Source of the DNA: Sclerotinia nivalis
Taxonomy: Eukaryota; Ascomycota; Leotiomycetes; Helotiales; Sclerotiniaceae
Direction: 5' to 3'
DNA: 64,000 bases
NCBI GenBank assembly: GCA_029531795.1
Contig: JAPEIS010000013.1
Span: 124,001-188,000 of the forward strand
Shown: one piece after another, positions 12,291 to 23,266 of the stretch
How the letters are laid out: each line of letters begins with the position of its first letter
How positions within the stretch are numbered: the stretch's first letter is position 1
Notes under the pieces: generated by a model
Seen by the model: only the letters and a program-made list of their open reading frames with translations
Told to the model about the DNA's origin: nothing
Database searches by the model: none
Translations under genes and position numbers: made by a program

Positions 12291-14386
12291 ATGAGTCTGT
12301 ATTCTGTATTCCAGCAACAATATTTAAGCGGAAACCGAAACTAACACAAAAACCATCAGCTTCTATAGCTATTGCGACCGATGCACTTACGACTGCTCCG
12401 GTACATCAAACTGGTCTCTTAGAAAATGCGCCAGATAATCTCGATGCTAAAATTCCGAGCGAAATTTATGCTTTGGATCACGAATCCTCCCTTGACCATG
12501 ATGGGTTACTAAGACCCACCGAGGAAGAGAGAACAACTCTTCGTAGAATCTCTGGTTCAATTCCTTGGACTGCTTATATGATCTGTCTCGTCGAATTTGC
12601 AGAGCGCGCAAGCTATTATGGTTGCCAATTTGTGTTTTCGAACTTTGTTCAATTTCCACTTCCGTATGTCTTTATACCTTCGGGAGCATATCTCTTGAAA
12701 TGCGTGTTCATGCTGACAAAAGTAATAGGAAGGGAGGAAATGGAGCTGGTGCAACACCCGTAGGTACCCAGCAAACACCAGGTGCTTTGGGTAAAGGTCT
12801 AACTGTTTCATCCGCGCTTAATCTCTTATTCAAGTTCTTAGCATATACAATTCCTGTCTTTGGGTTCGTTCAATCATTCTTCATATTCCATTATCTCTTG
12901 CTAAATAAATTTATAGAGGATGGCTCGCAGATACAAAACTAGGACGTTTCAAAACTATCTGTATTGGAGTGTTTGTCTTTGGAGTTGCGCATCTTGTTTT
13001 AGTCCTTGGAGCCCTGCCTAGTGTATTACAAGCTGGTAATGGCATGGCACCATTCGTTATTGGAATTATAACCTTAGCTTTGGGAGCTGGTATGTCTTGC
13101 TGGATTTATTTCATTTTACAATGCTAATCAATGCTACAGGTCTATTCAAGAGTAACGTTTCTCCAATGCTTCTCGACCAAGATACACAAAAGGGACTCAT
13201 CGTTAAAACTCTACCCGATGGCGAAAGAGTCATTCTTGACCCAGAAGTTACTGCTCAGAGACTTGCTCTCGCTTTCTATGGTATGGTGAACGTTGGAGCA
13301 TTCTTTGGTATCGCCACAACATACTCTGAAAAGAAAGTTGGATTTTGGTTGGCCTACGGATTACCAATGATTCTTTACCTCTTACTTCCAATATTGCTAT
13401 GGGTAATAAATAAGAGATTAGTCAAGTATCCCCCACAAGGGAGTGATCTTGGAAAATTCTTCCGAGTTATTGGTACCGCGATTAGAAGAAATGGCCTGAA
13501 AGGATTTGGTCGTAAAGGTTATCTCGACGCTGCAAAGCCTTCTGTACTCGCCGCAGAAGGTATTACTGGTGATCATAATGGCAAACAAATGGACTGGACC
13601 GACGCTTTTGTTGAGGATGTTAAGAGATCTCTGGAAGCCTGCACCATTTTCTTGTTTTTTCCAATCTACAACTTAAACGATGGGGGTATAGGAAATATCA
13701 CAACATCCCAAGGTTCAGCAATGGTAACTAACGATGCACCTAACGATCTTCTAAACAATTTTAATGCTCTTACGGTTATCTTTACCATACCTCTCCTTTC
13801 TTACGGCCTTTATCCTCTTTTACGTCGTCACAAAATTCATTTCGGTCCTATCAAGAGAATAACATTGGGTTTTCTTATTGCCGCGGTATCATCTGCTATA
13901 GGTGCAATCACTCAATGGAGAATTTATGAGACATCTCCATGTGGATATTATGCCACTGGCTGCGAGATAGGAGCGGGCGTTGCTCCAATTAGTATCTGGT
14001 GGCAACTTCCTCAGTGGTCACTCGGAGGTATATCGGAATGTTTCGCTAACGTCACTGCCCTTGAACTCGCATATTCTAGAGCTCCTGCAAATATGAAGGG
14101 TCTCATTACTTCTATGTATTTGTTTTCCGTAGCTCTTTCTGCTGCGGTTGCACAAGCTTGTACTCCGAGTTTAGTTGACCCTTATTTGATCTGGCCTTAT
14201 GTTGCACCAGCGGTAGCGGGAACTTTGTTGGCGATTTGGTTTTACTTCTTGTACAGAGAACTTGATAAAGAAGAATATGTTAGGGGAGGTGCTGTTGAAA
14301 CTTTGGGTGAGGAACTGAGAGTGGAACATAGGGAGTCAATTAGTGGTGATGGTAACCAAAAAGTCAGACCGGATGAAAAGGTTTAG
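12291..14386 (+). pseudogene. POT/PTR2-type proton-dependent peptide transporter, start codon not found
   Basis: The transporter body is well preserved over exons ending at 12663, then 12729-12863, 12917-13089 and 13140-14386; all introns are 50-65 nt. Family signatures include EFAERASYYG in the first membrane region, the glycine-rich segment GGNGAGATP, GLFKSNVSPM, and a late PQWSLGGISE segment; many hydrophobic helices follow. The coding frame is open back to about 12252 but holds no ATG before 12578, already inside the first helix. A well-placed ATG at 12291 is in another frame and stops after 17 codons. I found no splice join that restores it. Either the start has been lost by a small indel or an upstream exon was missed. 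It would import di- and tripeptides across the plasma membrane. Confidence 0.75.
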
Positions 14387-15447
14387 TCGTGGTTCATTTG
14401 CCAGAGGGCAATTGATGCGATGATTGGTGGTGTTCTTTCCCTGCTGTTAAAGGATGTCGCTTATGGTAACGGTGGTCGGGTGGGTCATTACTTTTAGTAG
14501 TTTTCGGGTAATGAATCGGTCAAGGAGATCGTATGGGAGACGGTGAGAACCATTACAGAAACTAAGTATCGGAGGTCTGAGGTGATTACATAGTCTGGTA
14601 GTTTGGACTATCGAATAACGCGTATAGCACACTTTCCATGAATCTAGTGACCATTAGGACCAAGAATTTTTATTCAATCATAAACATCTCAAAACACCCT
14701 ACCAAAGACCAATGATTATATTTATCCGATGATGTATTTATTTTGGTAGTTGAATTGCTCCGCTGTTCATAATTACCCGTTCTTTGAAAGAATATCGCGT
14801 CACTTCAATAGTAATGTAGTCATTGCCTTGGTAAGAAGAGAACTTCTGATGCTCATGTCTTTAAATCGGAAGGGATGTGTTTGAACCGCAAGTTTGTCAG
14901 CGGAGTAAAGCTGTTAAGACCTAGGCTCGGATTTTCTATGCTTTTTGTTGAAGAAATCGTCTTGTGCTTAGGTTGAATTATTTGAGTTAACTTTTCTGTT
15001 TAGTTGATGCAAGTATGTGATGTGGACAATCTCTATTGTTCTTGGTCAATGATGAAAGTCAGTAGAATCGGCAAGATTGGAAAACTATGAGCATTATTAA
15101 GGAACAGCCAGCAACGCAAATCCCCACATATTTCAATGAATAGTTGCAGTGGATTTTTGAAATCGGCGCAAATTGTTTCTTGAGCTGTAATTATGAAAAA
15201 TACAATGAGAATATAATGGAAATTGATAAGTGACCGAGCAAGTAAGCCACGGACTTCTCGAAGAGAGTGTAGAACCTTCAGATCAACAAAATTGTAGTAA
15301 TGACAGTACATGATCTTTCCCCAATTCACTTGCTGGCTGCAACTCGTAATTCTCCCATCTGGATACCAGGATCTGAGAAAGTCAATTCATTTGCGGGTAC
15401 CCGAAACTCTCCAATCCTGTTTCGAGATCTGGTGTTGCCCCTCAGCC
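14387..15447. other. Intergenic, no gene seen
   Basis: Only short open frames occur between the POT transporter and the possible cysteine-rich gene; none shows codon structure or family motifs. Confidence 0.45.
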
Positions 15448-16010
15448 TTAACCGGTACATTGATTATTGTGACAAATTGTCCTTCCCCCAGCATCACCTC
15501 GACAATATGTGCAGATACGATGATCGCAACAGATGATTCCATTCATTGGGGAACAAAACTCTGAAAGTAATCACAATATAATGGTCAGTTTATCTTGATG
15601 TATCATGGTACTCTATCACCCAAAAGATACGAAAGACTGTAGGAGGACTTGCCGAATTCTCCAACGCAAGTAGCGTGCACGGGTTCCTCTTTCATAAGAC
15701 CAATCTTTACCAAGATGTTCGTGATGGGGGTTGTGGGGGCACCGTTTTGGTCTTCTTTGGTGGTGTTAGTTGGATGGAATGGTTGATGGAGGGTTGGGAC
15801 GGGATATTCTGGGGATGAGATGGGATGGGATGAGATGGGATGGGATGGGATAGGATGGGATGGGATGGGATGGGATAGGATGGGGTGGGATAGGATGGAA
15901 TGGGATATGATGGGATGGGATACCTTTCATGATTTGAGTTTGAGAGGTGTAGTGATTGGTAGGGCGATTGCAGATGCGAAGTAGAGTGTTGTTACTAGGA
16001 GAAACTTCAT
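15448..16010 (-). CDS. Possible small secreted cysteine-rich protein (model uncertain, perhaps broken)
   Basis: At 16010 an ATG opens MKFLLVTTLYFASAIALPITTP, a textbook signal peptide, but the frame meets TGA at 15927-15929, just before a GTATCC donor at 15923. A final exon at 15560-15448 reads FCSPMNGIICC...ICTYC...TICHNNQCTG then TAA, with seven cysteines in 36 residues. It joins in phase (GTGATA...TTTCAG, 59 nt) to a middle exon of about 15754-15620 that adds one more cysteine, making eight. The join from the signal exon to the middle exon is out of phase in every version I tried, so either an exon boundary is wrong or the gene is damaged. If real it would be an apoplastic effector-like peptide. 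Confidence 0.35.
15811..15921. repeat. TGGGA-type pentanucleotide minisatellite
   Basis: About 110 bases consist almost entirely of TGGGA/TGAGA/TAGGA units on the plus strand. It lies where the first intron of the possible cysteine-rich secreted gene would be, bounded by a GTATCC donor and an ACTAAC branch-like sequence on the minus strand. Confidence 0.9.
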
Positions 16011-17851
16011 GGTGGTGAGGTGTATATATGTGATGAGTAAGCTTAATTATTTCTGGTTTTTGCAGAGATGATTTTGTGACTTCGTGATTTTTTATGTTGT
16101 ATCTGGATAATTTTGATAATTGCGAAGAAATTGTAGATTTGAGGAGGCCTTTTATAGATATCAGGTAGATCTCGATTTTCCGTGCAGTCATCTTGTATCA
16201 TATCGTCGTGTTCTCCATTTACCGTTTACCATTTACCATCAAGCACTCTGCACTTCGCAACCTACCAATCGCAAGAATGACACGGGATGCACAACACGAA
16301 TCAAATAATCAGGCGCATGTTCCTCGACGTTTTGAGATATAGATGATCGTATCATCGTGAAGATGAAAGGACCTTTCCTCCTACTCCTACATACATAGGT
16401 AGGTAAAATCTCCATTCTTGAAGCTGGCTAAGGCTCTCTCTCGTGAATGGAGATTTCTTATGATGTCAGAGTATATTTCAGCGGTGATAGATACCTAGTA
16501 ATGCATGCGGGCGTTTCTTTATCGGGATGGAAAGGAGTTTGTGGGGATATTTATTGCGTAAGAGTATATTACATGAATGTTGCAGATGGTACGAGATCTA
16601 CGATTTTGATGGGAAGGATATTGTATTTCTGTAGCTTTAGTGTGTTTGGAATACCTGGTTGCGATAGGTTGGTGTTGATTGAAAGGGGAATATGTCACGG
16701 TGGAACAGTTTGGTGCGGGGTTGTTGAAACAGACAACATAGCCCTTGCGGCCGAGCATACTCCTTTCCGGTTGCGCTTGACTGTATCTCAAGTGCAGTTT
16801 TAAGGGATCAATAGTATTCTGACGTAGACATTTGAAGATCAAGAAATGATTGGTGGGAGAGTTTGTCTTTATAGTAACCTTATAGGGAGCTAATATTCCA
16901 GAGAAGAAATCTCGAGATAGTAATACTTTTCTTATCCAGATCATTCATTTCATTTCAATTCTGATATAAGTCTTAGATTAAATAAAGTCCAACTATATTT
17001 GCGCCGAGGTTGGCTAGCCTATCCGAACATTGCGTGTATAGACATGCTCCTTCAATTGCAATAACAGCATTTGCCATAGACATAGATCTTCAATGCACTG
17101 AAGTACTACACTACTCAATTAATTCAAGACCAGAACATCAAGTCATTGATGAAAAAGAACCAGACTTCTCCACTACTTATCGAACAAGACGTAGTTGCAT
17201 CTCAGCCCGACGATCTAGTCTGCAGATTGCCGAGTCCGGAAACGAGGGGAAGCGAGCGGAGCGGGTACATTGTTGCGAAACCGAAACTGTAACTTGCATA
17301 TGCAGCTAGCTTAATCTGTAAAGGAAAGAAATACTATCGTTAAGTTATATCATTGTCTGCGTAAGAAATGGAGATTTGGGGAAAGTATTATTTCGAACAT
17401 GATCTGTGGATTGGATTGTGGGTATGCATCGGTTCAGCTATGGAAATGGGGAAGCGGGGAATTGCTTTAACCCCCGATTTTATGTAGATAGCTTATTTTG
17501 GAAACTCAACTCGTAATGAGAGATGAGAAATTATGATGACAGTTCGAGGAGTGATTCAGACTTGTTTTGTTTTTATTAAAAGTTAAGTATAATTGTTCTC
17601 TCTTGTAAATAAGCAGACAGCCAACCACATATATTTGAAGGGAATGAGATGTATTACTTCCTTCAACAGCGATTTCAAAATAATACTCCGGGCTACCCAT
17701 AGATCAGACACCTAGGACTTGAAAATATAGAGAATCTCAATTTCCAGAAGCCTAAGCCATGTGGCACCAGCCTTGACTTTACATTTAAGCCAATAAAAAA
17801 ATGGTCAACAACCAGCAACCATCTATCCGCTGCCCACTAATCATGTAGATA
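16011..17851. other. Intergenic, no confident gene
   Basis: A 118-codon plus frame (16447-16803) and a 141-codon minus frame (16944-16519) overlap each other; neither has recognisable motifs or convincing splice context. Nothing else stands out. Confidence 0.4.
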
Positions 17852-18140
17852 TCAAAACTTGGACTTGCTCAAAAAACCATCAAAACGATTATTGGTGAAT
17901 ATTGCACAGGCGTTGTGAGCAAGACCATGATGAATTCCAATCACACCTCCACCATAATCGAAACCATAGAGTGTAAAAAGTAAATTATCATTAGCATCGT
18001 AAGCTGGATGACGAAAATTGATTCGGTACTTGCGTAGCGGAGTTGATTGCGTAAGAAATTCGTAGGGATGAGGAGGTGAAGTTGGTACGATTCTGGCAGA
18101 CTCTCGTAAATGTATTTTGGATATGAGGATATACTTTGGA
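17852..18140 (-). pseudogene. Fragment of a fungal HNH-nuclease-like protein
   Basis: A minus-strand frame is open for about 95 codons with no ATG and ends at TGA 17852-17854. It reads clearly as protein: PLRKYRINFRHPAYD, NLLFTLYGFDYGGG, GIHHGLAHNACAIFTNN, RFDGF. This arrangement recalls the N-terminal part of a fungal HNH-endonuclease family, from memory only. No start exon and no downstream HNH catalytic exon are visible, so it is best taken as a relic. The segment is easily missed because it has no start codon. Confidence 0.4.
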
Positions 18141-18754
18141 AGAGATTATATACATTTGTTATTCATTAATCTAGTATTTCTTGTTATTGTTGTTTATGTT
18201 GTCGTTGCCTGGTGGATTACCGGAAAAACAATACCCCCTACAGTTATTGAAGTCACGTGGGAGTGTACTTATATCGGTGCTGTAAAAGGAGTGGAGTGAT
18301 TTTATCAGGTCACAGGTCTGATCACATGGGCGGCTTTACTCGAGTAGCTTAGCGTAGTCCGTAAAAAGATCCCGTTGGTGTCAATATATCATTCCTCCTC
18401 CTCTTTTCTTACCCCGCATTATCCTATTTACTATCACGTGCCCATAGTTCCCCAGCTTCTCGTCTATATCCTTCCTGCCCGCCTCTTTATTTCTTCAAGT
18501 CAATTTCTCACGGTATCACTACAGCTGCTGCTATTGAGATAATCACACGTTCTTTGTTCTATTGGCAAGTGAACCGAACAACTTACAAAGCTGGAAACAC
18601 AGACCGAGACGGAGAAGAAGATCTCAAGGTCTTTTGGTAACAAGGGGGATGTAGGATTACAGAGCATATACGGCCCAAGATATACAGAAGCAAGAAAGAT
18701 GTCAAGCCGAAGTATGAGAGACTGGGACACTAGGGGAGATACTTGAGATAGTGG
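18141..18754. other. Intergenic, no gene seen
   Basis: Short unrelated frames only. Confidence 0.4.
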
Positions 18755-19424
18755 GTGGAAACACAAGACAATGGAGAGCCGGTGGAGATGCCGGGTATGT
18801 GTGATGACACGTCTGGAATGTTTGCGGAACGCAGAGTCGCTGTCGTCTCCGACACCTTCCGAGATTTAAAAGGATTTTCGCGACCAAATCCTAAACAAAT
18901 TCGTCATCACATCGAAACCTACTCACCGTCCCATGAGTTGATCGTCGTCACCACCTCCAATTCAGCGCGTTCTGAGGAAGAATTGTACCACCGCAGCTCT
19001 TCGCATAATCTCCGAGTACTTACACAAGCGAGCAAAGTATGCAGGACCTCACGCACCGCTCATTCAGATTGATGAAAAACCAACACTCTTCTATATAGGC
19101 GATTGGATTTCAAAGATCTTTTCACAAGAGGACACCATTCTTGTCAATTCGCCAGCGTTATCAATACGTAAGGGACACCATCGCCAACATCGGAATTGAT
19201 CGTCTGATCAATGAAGGAGTTAAGTTCTTCCTTGAGATTGCAGATGTTACCAATTCGGATTGGGATCGGATTGCTTTGATGAAATCTGATGTAATCGTCC
19301 TGAAATGTCTGGAGGGGTACATGGACAATGTCGGAAACATTGATTGGGTCTTGCAGACTTCTGGAAAACCCTTAATTCAGTTGATCTCTGAGCCTCACAT
19401 CGATCCAGTTTTCACATTTGATTA
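18755..19424 (+). pseudogene. Eroded unknown protein-coding region in three frames
   Basis: Three protein-like stretches follow one another in different frames: RRVAVVSDTFRDLKGF...IRHHIETYSPSHELIVV (to about 18980), then ALRIISEYLHKRAKYAG...FYIGDWISKIFSQEDTILV (about 18981-19155), then IGIDRLINEGVKFFLEIADV...PLIQLISEPHIDPVFTFD ending at 19424. No intron joins them; small indels would. The family is not recognised. Start is unclear (the first frame opens at a GTG). A (GAT)n run follows near 19478-19495. Confidence 0.4.
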
Positions 19425-19736
19425 GAAAACTTCAGGCGACGAGAAGGAATTGAGCCATGCAACGGTGAAGAAGGTGATGATGATGATGATGATGACATGG
19501 CCATTGGAGGTAGTGGAGGTGCATGAACCACATTGTATTGCGAATATGATCACAGCTATGGGATGTTCATGGTAGCGGTGCTTTTTGTGCCTAATCACCT
19601 TGTCGGTCTAACTGGTATAGCAAAATATAATGAGGATGGATAGTAAATAGGTTCTCTAAAGCACAACATTCTTTCATTAAATACTACCTCAAACTATATA
19701 TATCCCATCAAACACACTTTTTACTTAATCACATCT

Positions 19737-22700
19737 CTAACCAATTTTAACTTTTGATTGGGCGCGGCAGTCTCCAATCTCTTTTAATTGTTGAAACTTG
19801 GTTCTCTTATCATTGTCTGTCTGAATTTGATTGTTGTGGCAGTCCGCGACCATCATTTCCTGGTGTTTCTTTCTTGCTCTCATTACATTAAATACTTCCG
19901 ACGGTAATCCTGGTCGAAAAAAGAAATAACTCATATTATCATATACGTTGTCTATAAACCCCATTGAGTCGAAAGTCTATTGGTAACTTCATCATCACAT
20001 AGTCTATTACCATGTATCTTTTGCCCTTTCCTATCCAATCTGCACGTCGACATATTAGTTCACACACGAAATTGTTCGAGAAGGACATGAATATTTACTC
20101 ACACAATTATAGGCCCAGGAAAATTCGCCAATTTCCTCAAAAACAGCCAAAATTTATACAATGTCAATTGAATCTTTTTCCCCTTCATAAAATTTGGAAC
20201 CCAAACCTCCCAATAGCGGGACCCAACTACCTCACCCACCTTCTCAATCGCCTCTCTTACCTCGACATAAAAATCAGTCACCGTGCGAACTTTGCCGGAA
20301 CGCACTTTCGCTTTCCATATACTGGCAACTTGGGGTTCCATGATAAGTTTCCAGATTTCGGTCCAACAAGATGGGTCAAAGGTTATGGGTGGGTAGTCCT
20401 TGAGGTGGTGCCAGCCATTATCGATGAAGCGAAGGAGGAGGCCACGGGGTTCTTCTCTCAAACTAAACGCAGATGAATAATTAGCAAAAATGGAGAACAA
20501 GATTTGAGGTGCAGGTGGTGATATGCCTTACATAACTATAAACGTCCCACCATCATGCCATACATCTACGTATGATTGAAATCTTTCCTTGCTTACTTGA
20601 TACGCAGCTAAACGATTGTACTTAGCTCGGAGCGCATCAATAGAGATATCACGATTCGTATCAGAGTATATATCAGAACCATTTGCAACCATAAAATCAG
20701 TAGCTTCATGAAAACCAGCCGGAAAATTCCATACGGACTCAGCCCTTTCCGCCCCTCCTATATGTGCCTCATCAAGGAGTTCCCACCCTACTTTCCGCTT
20801 CCGTATCTTCTGCGTGCGAAAATTCGTATCAAATAATTCTTCAATGTCGTTGCAGTATTCCAAAAAATAGAGAAATTCTTGCTCGGTAGGAGGATCTTCA
20901 ATAGCAAGTTCAGCAAGACGGAAAAGATCCCGTAGGTCGAATACCCAACCATCTGATCGAAAGTGGTGAGAGATATCGGGGCTGCGAAAGAAATCCGCGA
21001 GCATCTGTGATATCTCTACTAGAAGGCGATTTTCTCTACGATCCGATGAATATATCGAGGATGTACGTCTTGCGCTGAAATCTACAGACCAGATTCCTCC
21101 TTCGGGATGAAGTATACTCTTGGTCATTCCTCTCGTTCTTGTACTCCGGCTACTTTGCTGAGGATTACCTTTATCCGGAGCAGCGTTCCTGTTATTCCGC
21201 AAGCCATTTGTGATATTAGCTAGCCACAGGATCTTCTGGTGCTCGCTCAAAGAAGCATCCAGTGCATCTTCCAGACAATTGTTTCTTTGCTGGATGGTCA
21301 TAAACGCTATACCCGCATTGTGCAACCTTTGAAGATCTCCTCTATTTTCTCTGTCTTTCTCATCATCTCCTTGTTTATGAGATACCCCTTCAAGATAGTC
21401 GAGATCTTCTGTCGTGAATACGTCCGAGTCGACATGAGTCATGATGTCTACAGCTGCTCGCATACTTTTTCTAGCGAGGCACACAACCGCATGGACATAC
21501 TCCAGCGAAAGCTCATTGTAGACACCACTCTGTAGTTGAAGATCCGCTAGTGCATGCCCAAGAATATTTCTGACGGCAGTATGTGTGGAGATCATCAATT
21601 TATGTATAAATTCAGTGAATTTTAATTTCGCCAGCCCCAGTTCGTAGGCGGAAAGACGACCTCTTATCTCTGCCAGCTGGTCATCGGCAGTAACGACTTT
21701 TCTTTTTGCTTGAAAGTATTCGTTTCTAAGTCTGATATCATCAAAAACCTGCTTATGCAGATCAAAGCTTTTTACAAACCCCATTTCCTCGTCTCTTCTT
21801 TCCGAGATCTTTTGGCGCTGCTGTACTAACTTGGAAATTTCATTCGCGTGGTTAGCTTGTCTAGATTTGCATTTGTCGATCGCGTCTTCCAGATTGGTAG
21901 AGGTATGAACCAAATGACTATATGCTAGATTGGCCCACCATGAGAAGCCTTTGGAAATCCACCATCTTGTATCTACGGCCCTTTTTTCGGGTAGATGATG
22001 GTCATAATTGAAATCTACTGGACGTTTGCTAGGATCATATGGTGAAGGATCCTGAATTCGACCTTCAATCTCCCTCATGGTACGCCGGATCGCCTTAAAT
22101 TGCGTCTGTACTGAACTCATATATTTTCTAGTCGCAGTGAAGTTCTCCAGAACATTGTACAAATCTTTCTTCATTTTTTCGACGCGACGGATCAACACTC
22201 TCGCTTCGGCCCCTGCGGTTCTCTCAGCTTCCGTCCTCATGCGACCGGCTGCTTTCTCTAGCACATCAATTTCTATCAATCGCTGATCGATTTCTATAGA
22301 TGCCTGAGAACACCTGTTGAGTTCCTTTTTATATTTTATTATTGCTGTAGCCCACCAGGTACGTAGACCGGATAATTCCTGCTTCAGATTGAGATACCTT
22401 TGACTTTTGTGCAATAAATCCTTACTAGAATTGGCTGAGAGTAAGCGACCGGTATAGTTGACAGGGTTTCCTTGACCATCCCGAGAGGGAAATTCAGTAT
22501 CAAGCTGTGAGAGTCTTCCGGGCGAGATAAAATCGGGTGCGGAGTCAATCAGCTTCACAGTCTCATTGAATGCCTCTTTCTGACTAGCTGTCATATCGGC
22601 TGTTTGCCTTTCATCTAGAACTTTTCGACAGGAGATGATAGTGTTTCCAAGCTCGGCTTGTGCTATAGCCATAGCAGCATCTATCCTGTAGAGGGTTTCA

Positions 22701-22780
22701 ATGTTTAAGGGAGCAGCATCAACGCTTGGATGGCCTGACGTACTGTCTGGGGTTGGAGAATTCATATTGTGAGGAAACAA
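19737..22780 (-). CDS. Unrecognised 948-residue coiled-coil protein
   Basis: Exons 22780-20532, 20462-20105 and 19976-19737 join in frame to 948 residues. The first intron (69 nt) has normal signals; the second requires a GTGTGA donor and is less certain. Residues about 130-420 are rich in Lys/Glu/Arg heptad-like sequence (RTEAERTAGAEARVLIRRVEKM; KLVQQRQKISERRDEEM), suggesting long helices. The second exon has FIDNGWHHLKDYPPITFDPSCW and a lysine-rich segment. There is no signal peptide, membrane segment or catalytic motif I recognise. An in-frame ATG at codon 6 (MNSPTPDST) is an alternative start. Function unknown. Confidence 0.75.
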
Positions 22781-23266
22781 ATGATTATACTAGTTTGCTG
22801 AAACATATACTATCTATTCGTAAGATCGGTATGAGATTACGCCTTGTTTCGTGTCAAAATAAAGATTTTCAAAATATTCATAGAGTAAAAACTGCAGTGG
22901 TTATGATGTGCTGAAATGCAACAAAGACCTCATCAATTTCTTTAATGGAGGCATTGCATTCTGACCCCCCTCTTTGTCATTTCACCCAGGTGGCATTCCT
23001 GTGACCACAATATTATTCATCCATATTTCACACCGCAGATCAAACAGTTCAATAAGTAGCTGAGAATAGTGTTAAAAATATGATGAAGGACATCATCTAT
23101 CTGCTCGGGCAAATATCACAATTGAACTTAATTGGCATAGATTAAGCATCACAGTATTAAATATGATTTGATAGCTACCCAGAGGAAGGCAATGTCGGAA
23201 TATGGTAAATGATTAATTTATTTTCCATAACCATTTACAAATCTCAAAATCTGTGCAATAAGCAGC
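22781..23266. other. Intergenic, no gene seen
   Basis: About 490 bases without coding structure between two minus-strand genes; probably holds the promoter of the coiled-coil gene and the 3' region of nothing else visible. Confidence 0.5.

Noticed and set aside
15811..15921. CRISPR-like spaced repeats
   Set aside because: There are no unique spacers; it is a simple pentanucleotide array in a eukaryotic genome.
15766..16191. Frame with IPSHP repeats
   Set aside because: The repeats are a translation of the TGGGA minisatellite; the reading frame conflicts with the signal-peptide start at 16010.
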